Shown: positions 46,241 to 55,909, counted from the first letter of the stretch. The stretch is 64,000 nucleotides of DNA from Piscirickettsiaceae bacterium (GCA_013215825.1 JABSQN010000001.1:1-64000); one strand, 5' to 3'. Notes: a model not told the origin generated them from the letters alone. A program made the numbers and translations.

Positions 46241-47602
46241 ATGTCATTAAGTATCATCATCCTTGCCGCGGGTAAAGGCACTAGAATGAAGTCAGCAACT
46301 ACCAAGGTTATGCATAAATTAGCAGGAAGACCATTGCTTGAGCATGTGATTGATACTGCCCAATTATTATCTCCTCAAACATTAGGTGCTGTCTGTGGTA
46401 ATGGTGTGGAGCAAGTTTTACCTTTATTAGAAAGTAAAGCTATTAGCTCTGTAATGCAGCACGAGCAGCATGGAACAGGTCACGCGGTAATGCAGGCCTT
46501 GCCGATATTTGAGCATGATGAACAGGTCTTAGTCTTGTATGGCGATGTACCGCTTACTAAGCTTGAAACGCTAAGCAGCCTTATTAATTGTGGTGATGAG
46601 CAAAGTTTAAGAATATTAACGACTAAACTTGATAATCCAACCGGTTACGGTCGAATTGTACGCAATGATATCGGTGATGTGATTTGTATTACAGAGCAAA
46701 AGGATGCGGATGAAAAGACGCTGGCAATACAAGAAGTGAATAGTGGCATTATGGTGCTACCAGTGAAGTGGTTAACGGAATCACTGGACAAACTCAGCAA
46801 CAACAATGCACAGGGCGAATATTATCTAACAGATATGGTGGCTTTGGCAGTCAAAGATGGTTTGGCGATTAATACGGTTTGCTGTCAAGATAATGCAGAA
46901 GTGGCAGGTGTTAACACTCGACAACAACTTGCTGAATTAGAACGTCATTTTCAGAAATTACAAGCAAACAAGTTGATGATCAATGGTGTTTCATTAGCCG
47001 ATCCAGCACGAATAGATATTCGAGGTACGCTCAAAACAGGGTCAGACATTACGATAGATGTGAATGTGATCTTTGAAGGCAATGTGACATTGGCTGATAA
47101 TGTTGAGATTGGTGCTAACTGTATTATTAAAGATGCCACAATTGGTAAAGGCACGGTTATCTTAGCTAATAGCATGATTGATCTCAGTCTAGTCGGGGAC
47201 AATGTCAATATAGGTCCTTTTGCTCGCTTAAGACCTGGAACTGTACTCGCAAATAATGCCAAAATAGGTAACTTTGTTGAAACTAAAAATGCCAATATCG
47301 GAGCAGGCTCAAAAGTAAATCATCTGAGCTATATCGGCGACACGGATATGGGTAAAAACGTAAATATCGGCGCGGGTACCATTACCTGTAATTATGATGG
47401 TGCTAATAAACATCGCACGACTATCGGTGATAATGTCTTTATTGGTTCAGATAGCCAGTTGATAGCGCCGATCACTGTGGCAGATGGGGCGACCATAGGA
47501 GCAGGTACAACCTTACGTAAAAATGCGGCAGCAGATGCCTTAACCTTAACGAAAAGTGTACAAAAAACAGTTCAAAGCTGGAAGCGCCCGATTAAAAAGT
47601 AG
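46241..47602 (+). CDS. glmU: Bifunctional UDP-GlcNAc pyrophosphorylase / GlcN-1-P acetyltransferase GlmU
   Basis: Makes UDP-N-acetylglucosamine for peptidoglycan and LPS; 453 aa. I start at 46241 (MSLSIIILAAGKGTRMKS) with GGAAGAG upstream; the 32-codon upstream extension runs into a repeat and is unlike the family. N-terminal uridyltransferase carries LAAGKGTRM, and the C-terminal left-handed beta-helix (about 250-440) has hexapeptide repeats and the acetyltransferase stretch NHLSYIGDTDMGKNVNIGAG. Placement after atpC is usual in gammaproteobacteria. glmS does not follow. Confidence 0.97.
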   Translation: MSLSIIILAAGKGTRMKSATTKVMHKLAGRPLLEHVIDTAQLLSPQTLGAVCGNGVEQVLPLLESKAISSVMQHEQHGTGHAVMQALPIFEHDEQVLVLYGDVPLTKLETLSSLINCGDEQSLRILTTKLDNPTGYGRIVRNDIGDVICITEQKDADEKTLAIQEVNSGIMVLPVKWLTESLDKLSNNNAQGEYYLTDMVALAVKDGLAINTVCCQDNAEVAGVNTRQQLAELERHFQKLQANKLMINGVSLADPARIDIRGTLKTGSDITIDVNVIFEGNVTLADNVEIGANCIIKDATIGKGTVILANSMIDLSLVGDNVNIGPFARLRPGTVLANNAKIGNFVETKNANIGAGSKVNHLSYIGDTDMGKNVNIGAGTITCNYDGANKHRTTIGDNVFIGSDSQLIAPITVADGATIGAGTTLRKNAAADALTLTKSVQKTVQSWKRPIKK

Positions 47603-47644
47603 GTTGGACTTTAGTCCAATATGTTGGGTTAAAATCCAAACTAC
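47599..47644. repeat. GTAG...CTAC palindromic repeat after glmU
   Basis: Starts with GTAG at 47599 and ends with CTAC at 47644. It contains TTGGACT-TT-AGTCCAA (47604-47619) and a second weaker TTGG...CCAA pair. This is the common GTAGGTTGG-type intergenic repeat. It overlaps the glmU stop codon and lies between the convergent glmU and degQ genes, so it may also end transcription. Confidence 0.6.
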
Positions 47645-47664
47645 AAATTAATATATATGCGTTA

Positions 47665-49041
47665 TCAGCTCAGCAGTAAAAACATTGCTCGCCCATTACG
47701 GGTGATATTGAGTAATAAGGCATTATTATGTTGAACAAGAGACTTAAAATCTTCTAAATTTGTAATAGTTTGCCTATTCACTGAGGTAATAATGTCGTTT
47801 TTACGCAAACCGGATGCCCATGCAGGGCTGCCACGTTTAAGCTCGTAAATCATCACGCCATTTACATTGCCATAATAAGGTGACGATTGTTCAATATCAC
47901 CAAATGTGGCACCTAATAGTTTAGGGTGTGTCGGCTTCTGATTGACTTGTTTTTTAGTTTTTGTAACGGTTGCTTTTAGTGTTTTGGCTTTACCCTCTCG
48001 CACAATATCAATGTTGATTGTTTGCCCAACCATTAATAAGCCGATGGTATTACGAAGGCTATAAGCATTCATCAGTTTTTTGCCATCAATGGCGGTAATA
48101 ACATCACCGACTTGAACGCCCGCTTCATCCGCCGCAGAGCCTTGTTGTACGCGAGTAACGACAGCGCCCTTATCGGAGTCAATATTAAAGGCATTGGCTA
48201 ATTCAGCAGTAATATCCTGCATTTGTACGCCTAAATTAGCACGATGAACTTCACCATATTTAAGTAATTGGTCGGTAATTTGTTTGACCATATTACTTGG
48301 AATCGCAAAACCAATACCGATATTGCCTACCTTTTGTCCGGGTGAGAATATTGCAGTATTAATACCGACTAATTCGCCGCGAAGATTAACTAAGGCACCA
48401 CCTGAGTTACCGGGGTTAATCGATGCATCAGTTTGGATAAAGTTTTCATAGCCCTCTATACCCAAGCCACTGCGTCCTAGCGCACTTACAATGCCCGATG
48501 TGACTGTTTGACCAAGACCGAAAGGATTACCAATAGCAACAACAAAATCGCCAACACGTAACTTATCAGAATCCGCTAAAGGTAATGCAGTAAGATGTTC
48601 AGCAGGAATTTTAATTAATGCCACATCCGTAGCGGGATCGGTTCCAACTAACTCTGCTTGAAAGCTACGACCATCCGTTAATGACACAGTGATTTCATCA
48701 GCTCGATGGATAACATGATTATTAGTGAGCACTAAACCGTGTTTAGCATCAAAAATAACACCCGATCCTAAACTTTGCTTGGTACGGTGGCGAGGCTGTT
48801 GCTGTGGAATATTAAAAAATCGACGAAAAAACGGATCATTGAGTAAGGGATTATCTCGTACACGGACATGACTTTTAGTGGCAATATTCACCACGGCTGG
48901 TTGAGACTGTTCGAGCATGGGTGCCAGCGTTGGCATTGGGTCATCATCACCAAACCAATTGAATGGTAATGCGGCCATTGCAACTTGAATGAGCAGGCTA
49001 ATACCTGCAATCCAAACAAGAGAGGTTTTAAATACCGTCAT
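47665..49041 (-). CDS. degQ: Periplasmic Do-type serine protease/chaperone DegQ-like
   Basis: HtrA-family protease, 458 aa. An N-terminal signal segment (LVWIAGISLLIQVAMAA) leads to the periplasm. Trypsin-like domain with catalytic triad in TNNHVIH (His), ATDVALI (Asp) and GNSGGAL (Ser), followed by two PDZ domains (about 255-345 and 365-455). It lacks the long N-terminal Cys-loop of DegP, so DegQ/MucD is the better name. It lies 65 bp downstream of a cbpA-type gene, with a REP-like palindrome between. Confidence 0.94.
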   Translation of the reverse strand: MTVFKTSLVWIAGISLLIQVAMAALPFNWFGDDDPMPTLAPMLEQSQPAVVNIATKSHVRVRDNPLLNDPFFRRFFNIPQQQPRHRTKQSLGSGVIFDAKHGLVLTNNHVIHRADEITVSLTDGRSFQAELVGTDPATDVALIKIPAEHLTALPLADSDKLRVGDFVVAIGNPFGLGQTVTSGIVSALGRSGLGIEGYENFIQTDASINPGNSGGALVNLRGELVGINTAIFSPGQKVGNIGIGFAIPSNMVKQITDQLLKYGEVHRANLGVQMQDITAELANAFNIDSDKGAVVTRVQQGSAADEAGVQVGDVITAIDGKKLMNAYSLRNTIGLLMVGQTINIDIVREGKAKTLKATVTKTKKQVNQKPTHPKLLGATFGDIEQSSPYYGNVNGVMIYELKRGSPAWASGLRKNDIITSVNRQTITNLEDFKSLVQHNNALLLNITRNGRAMFLLLS

Positions 49042-49065
49042 AGATTTGTCCCCAATACATGTCTT

Positions 49066-49091
49066 GTAGGAGCGGCTTCAGCCGCTCCTAC
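49066..49091. repeat. REP-like palindrome between cbpA and degQ
   Basis: GTAGGAGCGGC (49066-49076), loop TTCA, GCCGCTCCTAC (49081-49091): perfect 11-bp stem. It is the GTAGGAGCGGCTTCAGCCGC type of repetitive extragenic palindrome known from Pseudomonas and relatives. It stands out as GC-rich in an AT-rich setting. Confidence 0.8.
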
Positions 49092-49105
49092 GATTGATTA
49101 TATAA

Positions 49106-49996
49106 TTAAAGGTTTTCTAATGTTTCACGAGGATTAAAATTCAATTCTTCTGCCATTTGTTGATAAAGTTGTTTTGCAAGATCACTATCAGCCGGTGGCG
49201 TCATGATTTGTAAAATAACAAATTGGTCGCCCTGTTCTTTTCCCGGCAAACCACGACCTTTCAAACGCATCTTTTGACCACTTTTTGCACCAGCCGGAAT
49301 CTTTAGATTAATCTTACCCGCTAAGGTGGGCACAGTCACTTTAGCACCTAATGCGGCTTCCCAAGGTGCAATGGGTAAATCAAGGAAGATATTTTTATCT
49401 TCTAAACGGTAGTGAGCATGAGGAGCGATACTGATCTCAAGGTATAAATCACCAGATTGATCGCCCATTCCCACTTTACCCTGACCAGAAAGCCGGATCT
49501 TTTTACCCGAAGTAATGCCAGCAGGAACTTTAACGTTAAGAGTGCCTGCTTGTTTTGATCCTGCAGGGCGACGAATTGTTTTTTTAGTGCCCGTAAACGC
49601 ATCTTCTAAAGAAATAGTGATTTTAGCGTTTACATCTTCACCGGGTGCGTAGAAGTTCTCCTGCCCTCCACCCATACCACCACCGCCAAACATATTATCA
49701 AAGAAGCTACTAAAGTTACCCGCGCCAGCACCTCCTTGTTGACCCCAGCCAGGAGGTGGATTGAATGACTGACCATTTTGATAGTTAGAGCCAAACTGAT
49801 CGTATTGAGCACGTTTTTCAGGATCTTTTAATGCTTCGTATGCTTCGCCGACTTCTTTAAATTTAGCTTCAGCATTTGCCTCTTTACTTACATCAGGATG
49901 ATATTTACGGGCAAGTTTACGATATGCTTTTTTGAGATCCTCTTTTGATACATCACGAGATACACCCAAGATTTTGTAATAGTCTTTATATTCCAT
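49106..49996 (-). CDS. cbpA: CbpA-type DnaJ co-chaperone
   Basis: J-domain protein, 296 aa, partner of DnaK. J domain 1-70 with the HPD motif in ARKYHPDVSKEAN; a Gly/Phe-rich linker (GGGGMGGGQENF, about 75-115); then two DnaJ C-terminal beta domains. No zinc-finger CxxCxGxG repeats, so it is CbpA/DnaJ-type II rather than DnaJ. A sigma32-type promoter lies 39-66 bp upstream, as expected for a heat-shock gene, and a perfect FNR box lies over its likely start site. Confidence 0.92.
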   Translation of the reverse strand: MEYKDYYKILGVSRDVSKEDLKKAYRKLARKYHPDVSKEANAEAKFKEVGEAYEALKDPEKRAQYDQFGSNYQNGQSFNPPPGWGQQGGAGAGNFSSFFDNMFGGGGMGGGQENFYAPGEDVNAKITISLEDAFTGTKKTIRRPAGSKQAGTLNVKVPAGITSGKKIRLSGQGKVGMGDQSGDLYLEISIAPHAHYRLEDKNIFLDLPIAPWEAALGAKVTVPTLAGKINLKIPAGAKSGQKMRLKGRGLPGKEQGDQFVILQIMTPPADSDLAKQLYQQMAEELNFNPRETLENL

Positions 49997-50019
49997 ACCG
50001 ATTATTTTATTGCCTAAAG

Positions 50020-50033
50020 TTGATTTCGATCAA
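50020..50033. promoter_or_regulatory. Perfect FNR/Anr box
   Basis: TTGATTTCGATCAA fits TTGAT-N4-ATCAA with no mismatch. It is 24 bp upstream of cbpA and 125 bp upstream of the TonB-receptor ATG. It overlaps the predicted start of the cbpA sigma32 promoter. Confidence 0.75.
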
Positions 50034-50034
50034 C

Positions 50035-50062
50035 AAATGGGGGTGGTATTATCTTATTTCAA
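50035..50062 (-). promoter_or_regulatory. Sigma32 heat-shock promoter of cbpA
   Basis: On the minus strand TTGAAA (50057-50062) and CCCCATTT (50035-50042) are 14 bp apart, matching the heat-shock -35 (CTTGAAA, one base off) and -10 (CCCCATNT, exact). Confidence 0.7.
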
Positions 50063-50157
50063 TAGAGAGTAAGGAAATTACTGATGTTCTCACCCTCAAG
50101 CTGTGAGAAAATAGTCATGTATTTTTAATTACTATTTAATTCTGGACGATAATTAAG

Positions 50158-52224
50158 ATGTTTTCTATACGTAAAATTTCACTTCTCATTGCATTAGCAA
50201 CCGCTTCTGCATCACCAATCACTTTCGCTGATGGCGACCTAAGTTTAGATGAGCTTATTGTTACAGGAACACGATCGGAAACTTTATTATTAGATTTAGC
50301 GGGAAATACGGCTAAAATTTCTGAAGAAGAAATTGATCTTGTACGTGCCGATCATATTGAAGAAATATTAAACCGATTACCTGGTGTAATGATTCAGCGG
50401 GGTAATGGTCAAGAACATCTAACATCAATTCGTTCGCCAGTATTTAATGGCGGCGCCGGCGCGGGTTCATTCTTATTTATGCAAGATGGTATTCCGCTCC
50501 GTGCGGCTGGGTTTGCCAATGTAAATGGTTTGTTTGAAGTCAGTGCTGAGCAAGCCGGCAGTATTGAAGTTGTGCGTGGTCCGGGTAGTGCTTTATATGG
50601 TTCTAATGCTGTCCATGGTTTAGTTAATGTTTTAACGCGTGCGCCATCATTGGAGCTTGAACGTTCAATTGATGTATCGGTTGGTCCCCATGACCTTTAT
50701 AAGGTTAAGGGAACGGTAAGTAATACTGAAGGTGCTCATGGTTATCGTTTAAGTGTCAATGGCACACATGATGGTGGCTGGATTGACGATTCTGGTTTTG
50801 ATCAACAAAAACTAACATTCCGCCATGATTATTTGGGAGATGTAAATAGTTTCCAGACAACCTTTTCTGCTGCAAACTTAAACCAAGAAACTGCAGGTTA
50901 TAAAGTTGGTGATGAAATATATAAAGATACTTCAGCATCAAAAATAAATGATGATCCCGAGGCCTACCGTAATGTGAAATCAGTACGTTTGGCTACTCGC
51001 TGGGAACATGAGTTAAGTGATAGTTCTTATTTTAGTTTGACACCTTATCTTCGTCATACAGAGATGGATTTTTTAATGCATTTCCTACCAGGAAAATCAT
51101 TAGAACAAAATGAGCATGACAGTATCGGTTTATTGGCGACATACTATCGTGAATTAGAGGGTGGTCATAAAGTGATTGTCGGTACTGACTTTGAATATAC
51201 TCAAGGTGAGTTATCTGAAACACAAACGGATCCAGCCACTTATTTTGGTAAGTATGCGCCAGGTGTTCATTATGATTTCGATGTGGATGCAACCGTTATT
51301 GCACCTTATGTTCATACTGAATGGCAAGTAGCAGAAAAAACACGTGTAACAGTAGGTGCTCGTTTTGAACATACACGTTATGAATACGATAATAAATTAT
51401 CAGATGGCTTGATGCCGGGCAGTTCAACATTGTATCGACCAAGTGATCGTGATGATACCTTTAATGAATTTAGCCCTAAACTAGGTTTAGTTCAAAGTCT
51501 TACAGACGATACGAGTGCATTTATTAACTTGGCTCGTGGTAACCGTGCACCACAAACGACTGATTTATACAGAATGCGTAAAGATACCAATAATACACTG
51601 ACTGCAGATTCAGAAACTATGGATAGCATTGAGATTGGTGTGAGAAAAGTAGGTGCCGGAATCCAGTATGAAGTAACAACATATTATATGAAGAAAAAAG
51701 ATTATTTCTTCCGTGATTCAAGTGATAACAATGTACCTGATGGTAAAACAAAACATTATGGTGTTGAGTTAAGTGCATTTGTACCGATGGGTGAGCAATT
51801 TGATTTAGGCGGTAGCTTTACTTATGCTCGCCATCAGTATGATTTTGATAATGCCATTGTCGGATTTGGTGGTCCTGATGCATCAAGCTCAATTTCGAGC
51901 GGTGATGATATGGATACTGCACCACGTCATTTGGCCAATGTTCGTCTAGGTTGGAACTATGCCTCTCAAAGCCGAGCTGAATTAGAGTGGGTACATGTAG
52001 GTCGTTATTACACTGACAATGGTAATCAGAATAGCTATGAGGGACATGACTTATTAAACCTTCGAGTGAATCATAGTATTAACAACTCACTGAATGTATA
52101 TGGTCGAGTAACAAACTTAACCAATACAGAATATGCAGAACGAGCGGATACTAACCGTGGCGATCAGCGGTATTTTGTTGGTGAGGAAAGAGCTCTACAT
52201 GTAGGTGCAAGTTATAGCTTCTAA
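50158..52224 (+). CDS. TonB-dependent outer membrane receptor, substrate unknown
   Basis: 688-aa TonB-dependent transporter. Signal peptide ends at ITFADG (about 24). The TonB box is probably LDELIVTGTR (29-38). The plug domain (about 40-160) has the usual LNRLPGVMIQRGNG and SIEVVRGPGSALYGSNAVHG. A 22-strand barrel ends in GASYSF with C-terminal Phe. Known relatives import ferric siderophores, haem, vitamin B12 or copper; no substrate-specific motif is recognised. It is divergent from cbpA, with an FNR box in the shared gap. A bidirectional terminator follows. Confidence 0.92.
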   Translation: MFSIRKISLLIALATASASPITFADGDLSLDELIVTGTRSETLLLDLAGNTAKISEEEIDLVRADHIEEILNRLPGVMIQRGNGQEHLTSIRSPVFNGGAGAGSFLFMQDGIPLRAAGFANVNGLFEVSAEQAGSIEVVRGPGSALYGSNAVHGLVNVLTRAPSLELERSIDVSVGPHDLYKVKGTVSNTEGAHGYRLSVNGTHDGGWIDDSGFDQQKLTFRHDYLGDVNSFQTTFSAANLNQETAGYKVGDEIYKDTSASKINDDPEAYRNVKSVRLATRWEHELSDSSYFSLTPYLRHTEMDFLMHFLPGKSLEQNEHDSIGLLATYYRELEGGHKVIVGTDFEYTQGELSETQTDPATYFGKYAPGVHYDFDVDATVIAPYVHTEWQVAEKTRVTVGARFEHTRYEYDNKLSDGLMPGSSTLYRPSDRDDTFNEFSPKLGLVQSLTDDTSAFINLARGNRAPQTTDLYRMRKDTNNTLTADSETMDSIEIGVRKVGAGIQYEVTTYYMKKKDYFFRDSSDNNVPDGKTKHYGVELSAFVPMGEQFDLGGSFTYARHQYDFDNAIVGFGGPDASSSISSGDDMDTAPRHLANVRLGWNYASQSRAELEWVHVGRYYTDNGNQNSYEGHDLLNLRVNHSINNSLNVYGRVTNLTNTEYAERADTNRGDQRYFVGEERALHVGASYSF

Positions 52225-52247
52225 GTTTATAGTTTAAAAGCTAAGAT

Positions 52248-52287
52248 AAAAAAAGGCGGTGATAATGCAAATTATCACCGCCTTTTT
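52248..52287. terminator. Bidirectional Rho-independent terminator
   Basis: A-run, GGCGGTGATAAT (52255-52266), GCAA loop, ATTATCACCGCC (52271-52282), T-run. The perfect 12-bp stem serves both the TonB-receptor gene and the convergent tautomerase gene. Confidence 0.95.
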
Positions 52288-52303
52288 GTTATTGGATTAT
52301 GTT

Positions 52304-52669
52304 TTAAACGACAAACTGTGCCACACCATCACCAAAAGACCAATCAATATCATGGTTTTCAGTAATTGTAATTAATACATTATTAGGTTCAATTCCTGGG
52401 TTTTCTTTAAGGTTTTTAACAGCTTTAGCGTAAAATTCTTGCTTCGATTTATTAGATCGTCCTGCGCGCATGACCAAGTGCATCATTACGCGATCGCCTG
52501 TTCGTTGTTGAAACTGCAAGCAATGTGGCTCAACTTCATGAATGATTTGATAGCGATCATCTTCAGGAAAGCCCATTGTTTCAATCACCGCTGAGTTAAC
52601 GCCATCAGCAATGGCTTTGATGTAGTCTGGCGACTTTCCTTTTAAGATTGAGATATTAACTAAAGGCAT
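52304..52669 (-). CDS. Tautomerase-family protein
   Basis: 121-aa protein starting MPLVNISILKGKSPDYIKAIADG. After Met removal Pro would be N-terminal, the catalytic base of the 4-oxalocrotonate tautomerase/MIF superfamily, and the single-domain length near 120 aa with a second PNNVLITITENHDIDWSFG segment fits the MSAD/MIF-sized members. The substrate is unknown; such proteins are often orphan. It ends 17 bp from a shared terminator and starts 29 bp after argH on the same strand, so it is probably co-transcribed with it. Confidence 0.85.
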   Translation of the reverse strand: MPLVNISILKGKSPDYIKAIADGVNSAVIETMGFPEDDRYQIIHEVEPHCLQFQQRTGDRVMMHLVMRAGRSNKSKQEFYAKAVKNLKENPGIEPNNVLITITENHDIDWSFGDGVAQFVV

Positions 52670-52697
52670 ATTGTTTACTCACTATTATGATGGTTTG

Positions 52698-54086
52698 TTA
52701 ATCGTCACGTTGCGATTTGGCATAACGAATTGCAGAGCGTACTTGATTAGGCGCTGTGCCACCTAAATGGTCACGAGCAGCGACGGATCCTTCTAGCGTA
52801 AGTACATCAAATACATCATCGGTAATTTGCTCTGAGAAGCCTTGTAATGTTTCTAAGCTCATTTCAGATAAATCTAAATTGTGCTCAATACCGTAAGCAA
52901 CGGATAGACCAACGACTTCATGGGCATCACGGAAGGCAACGCCTTTGCGTACTAAGTAATCGGCTAAATCGGTTGCTGTTGCATAACCACGCAAGGCGGC
53001 ATTACGCATATTCTCTGGTTTAACGGTAATGGCTGACATCATGTCGGCATAAACACGTAATGAGCCGACTAATGTATCGATCGTGTCGAATAACGGCTCT
53101 TTGTCTTCTTGATTATCTTTGTTATACGCTAATGGTTGGTTTTTCATTAAGGTAAACAAGTTGAACATATTGCCGTAAACGCGGCTGGTTTTGCCACGGA
53201 TTAATTCAGGCACATCAGGATTTTTCTTTTGCGGCATGATCGATGAGCCAGTGCAGAATGAATCACCTAAATCAACGAAGTTAAACTGTGCTGATGACCA
53301 GATAATCAGCTCTTCTGAAAAACGTGATAAATGCATCATCAAAATTGAAGCGAAGCTAGTAAACTCAATGGCAAAATCACGATCACTTACTGCATCTAAT
53401 GAATTTAAACAGATACGTTCAAAGCCTAATAATTTAGCCGTCAATTCGCGATCAATCGGAAAGGTTGTTCCCGCTAATGCCGCAGAACCTAAAGGTGATG
53501 AGTTAACACGTTTTGCACAGTCTTCTAGGCGTTCGGCATCACGTACGAGCATTTCATACCACGCCATCATGTGATGACCAAAGGTAATAGGTTGGGCGAC
53601 TTGTAAATGCGTAAAACCAGGTAAGATTGTTTTCGCTTCACGTTCGGCAACCATTAATAAGGCATCTTGTAGTCTAAATAACTCAGATTTGATAGGCTCA
53701 ATCATATCGCGCAAGTAAAGCCGTACATCGGTTGCAACCTGGTCATTACGTGAACGGCCAGTATGCAATTTCTTGCCGACATCACCAATAAGCGCAATAA
53801 GACGAGCTTCAATATTCATATGCACATCTTCTTGGGCAATAGACCATTCAAATTCACCATTTTCGATTTCAGTTTGAATGGTGTCTAAGCCAGTAAGAAT
53901 TTGATCGCGTTCATCGTCTGTTAATACATCAACACTGGCCAACATGGTTGCGTGTGCAACTGAGCCTTGAATATCTTGACGATACATTCGTTGGTCAAAT
54001 TGCACTGAGGCAGTGAACTCTTCAACAAAGGCATTTGTTGGTTGGGTTAGACGGGCAGAGGATAGTTTTTTCTTAGGCGCGGTCAT
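52698..54086 (-). CDS. argH: Argininosuccinate lyase ArgH
   Basis: Final enzyme of arginine synthesis (argininosuccinate to arginine and fumarate), 462 aa. The fumarase/aspartase signature is [20 protein letters not shown], with further active-site stretches [13 protein letters not shown] and [19 protein letters not shown] at 54086; the tautomerase-family gene follows 29 bp downstream. It is divergent from hemC across a gap containing a dispersed inverted-repeat element. Confidence 0.98.
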   Translation of the reverse strand: MTAPKKKLSSARLTQPTNAFVEEFTASVQFDQRMYRQDIQGSVAHATMLASVDVLTDDERDQILTGLDTIQTEIENGEFEWSIAQEDVHMNIEARLIALIGDVGKKLHTGRSRNDQVATDVRLYLRDMIEPIKSELFRLQDALLMVAEREAKTILPGFTHLQVAQPITFGHHMMAWYEMLVRDAERLEDCAKRVNSSPLGSAALAGTTFPIDRELTAKLLGFERICLNSLDAVSDRDFAIEFTSFASILMMHLSRFSEELIIWSSAQFNFVDLGDSFCTGSSIMPQKKNPDVPELIRGKTSRVYGNMFNLFTLMKNQPLAYNKDNQEDKEPLFDTIDTLVGSLRVYADMMSAITVKPENMRNAALRGYATATDLADYLVRKGVAFRDAHEVVGLSVAYGIEHNLDLSEMSLETLQGFSEQITDDVFDVLTLEGSVAARDHLGGTAPNQVRSAIRYAKSQRDD

Positions 54087-54142
54087 AATTCGTATCTTGA
54101 ATAACAGAATAAAGAGAGAATTATACCCGTTATCATAGAAAT

Positions 54143-54228
54143 GATAGAATTCTATCTAAAATAGCGATAAAAACCACAGAGACACACCGTTTTCAGTTAT
54201 CTCTTAGTATTCTTTGTGTCTCTGTGGT
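54143..54228. repeat. argH/hemC gap: palindrome and inverted-repeat element, copy B
   Basis: GATAGAATTCTATC is a 14-bp palindrome at 54143-54156. ACCACAGAGACACA (54173-54186) and TGTGTCTCTGTGGT (54215-54228) form a perfect 14-bp inverted pair around 28 bp. This repeats the arms of the element at 19439-19508. It ends 21 bp before the hemC ATG, so it occupies the place where the hemC promoter or leader should be. Confidence 0.7.
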
Positions 54229-54249
54229 AAAAATTAAAATGGAAATAAA

Positions 54250-55179
54250 ATGACAAATAGAGTGATCAAAATTGCTACTCGTAAAAGCCCATTAGCGCTT
54301 TGGCAAGCGGAGTTTGTGCGTGATGAATTAATAAAACTGCATCCAGGATTGCAAGTTGAGTTAGTAAAAATGAGTACACAGGGCGACAAGATCTTGGATG
54401 TGCCATTAGCTAAAGTCGGCGGCAAGGGTTTATTTGTTAAAGAGCTAGAGCAAGGCATATTGGCGGGAGATGCTGATATCGCCGTGCATTCTATGAAAGA
54501 TGTGCCGGTAGAATTTCCTGAAGGCTTACATTTGCCTGTGGTCTGTGAGCGTGAAGATCCACGTGATGCCTTTGTATCAAATACCTATCAATCATTAGAA
54601 GATTTACCGCAGGGAGCGAAAGTTGGTACATCAAGCTTACGTCGTGAATGCCAATTGCGTACCGATCGTCCAGATTTGAATGTGATACCACTTCGGGGCA
54701 ATGTTAATACGCGTTTAGCCAAATTAGATGCAGGTGATTATGATGCCATTATTCTCGCCTCAGCAGGGCTGAAGCGATTAGGTTTTGAAGAGCGTATTAA
54801 ATCGGCATTAACACCCGAGCAAAGTCTGCCTGCAATTGGTCAAGGTGCCGTAGGTATTGAAACTCGGATTGATGATGATGAAGTAAATGCTTTGATTGCA
54901 CCGCTACGTTGTCCTGACACTTGGATCAGACTGAGTGCTGAACGAGCCTTAAACAAGCGTCTTGCTGGTGGTTGCCAAGTGCCTATTGCAGGCTATGCAT
55001 TATTAAATGATGGTGAGATTTGGTTACGCGGATTAGTTGGACGGCCTGATGGCAGTGAAATGTTGCGTGCAGAAGTGCGTGGCAAGGCGGAGGATGCAGA
55101 AGCACTAGGTATCGCGTTGGCTGAAGATTTATTATCGCAAGGGGCAGATAAAATCCTTGCAGATGTTTATGGCAGCTAA
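54250..55179 (+). CDS. hemC: Porphobilinogen deaminase HemC
   Basis: Joins four porphobilinogens to hydroxymethylbilane in haem and siroheme synthesis; 309 aa. Family stretches [37 protein letters not shown] and [12 protein letters not shown] are present; the dipyrromethane-bearing cysteine is in [15 protein letters not shown]. The product also supplies siroheme for NirB. The end overlaps hemD. Confidence 0.98.
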   Translation: MTNRVIKIATRKSPLALWQAEFVRDELIKLHPGLQVELVKMSTQGDKILDVPLAKVGGKGLFVKELEQGILAGDADIAVHSMKDVPVEFPEGLHLPVVCEREDPRDAFVSNTYQSLEDLPQGAKVGTSSLRRECQLRTDRPDLNVIPLRGNVNTRLAKLDAGDYDAIILASAGLKRLGFEERIKSALTPEQSLPAIGQGAVGIETRIDDDEVNALIAPLRCPDTWIRLSAERALNKRLAGGCQVPIAGYALLNDGEIWLRGLVGRPDGSEMLRAEVRGKAEDAEALGIALAEDLLSQGADKILADVYGS

Positions 55180-55909
55180 ACCTTCTCTTAATGGTTTGAA
55201 GGTATTGGTGACACGACCCGAATCTCAGGCTAGAAACTTATGTGATTTGATTGCTGCTGACGGTGGTGAGCCCGTTGCTTTTCCAGTGATTGATATTAAA
55301 GCGCTACCTGTTGAGCAGTGGAATGATGTGTCGCTTTCAAAACAAGCGATGCTTATTTTTATTAGTCGAAATGCAGTCATTCATTTTGTGGCTAATTTTC
55401 ATACGACATTGCGTGACGAAATTCAGATGGTGGCAGTGGGTTCTGCAACAGCGACCGCCATGAAAGAATGTGGTTTGTCGGTTGATATTCAAGCGCCAAG
55501 TCCGGCGGGTAGTGAAAGTTTATTAGCCATGGCTGAATTACAGAATGTGGCAGGCAAAGAGATAGTGATTATTCGTGGGCAGGGCGGGCGCGAGTTATTG
55601 GCAGACACCTTAACTGCTAGAGGTGCGAATATTCAGTATATTGAGGTCTATCAACGACAGCTTTCTAGCCCAAATAATGATAAGATTGAGCAAGCAAAAC
55701 AAGCGGATTTCAGTATTGTAACCAGTGTGGCAAGTTTAGAAAATCTGTGTCAGTTAATAGACGGCGATGGATTAAAATATAAACGATTGATTGTGATCAG
55801 TGAGCGAATTAAGCAACGTGCGCTAGAGTTGGGCTTTCAGACAATTAGCGTTGCTAATGATGCAAGTGACAATGCCATAATGCAAAAAGTAAGAGATGGA
55901 GCGAAATGA
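55169..55909 (+). CDS. hemD: Uroporphyrinogen-III synthase HemD
   Basis: Cyclises hydroxymethylbilane to uroporphyrinogen III; about 246 aa. The sequence is poorly conserved, as usual, but [18 protein letters not shown] and [11 protein letters not shown] are HemD-like. Start choice is uncertain: in-frame TTG at 55157 and ATGs at 55163 and 55169, all inside the hemC end, none with a clear ribosome site; I use MAAKPSLNG at 55169. The stop overlaps the hemX start as ATGA. Confidence 0.9.
   Translation: MAAKPSLNGLKVLVTRPESQARNLCDLIAADGGEPVAFPVIDIKALPVEQWNDVSLSKQAMLIFISRNAVIHFVANFHTTLRDEIQMVAVGSATATAMKECGLSVDIQAPSPAGSESLLAMAELQNVAGKEIVIIRGQGGRELLADTLTARGANIQYIEVYQRQLSSPNNDKIEQAKQADFSIVTSVASLENLCQLIDGDGLKYKRLIVISERIKQRALELGFQTISVANDASDNAIMQKVRDGAK

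Noticed and set aside
49120-49135. parS-like TGTTTCACG
   Set aside because: Only half of the parS palindrome matches, and it lies in cbpA coding DNA.
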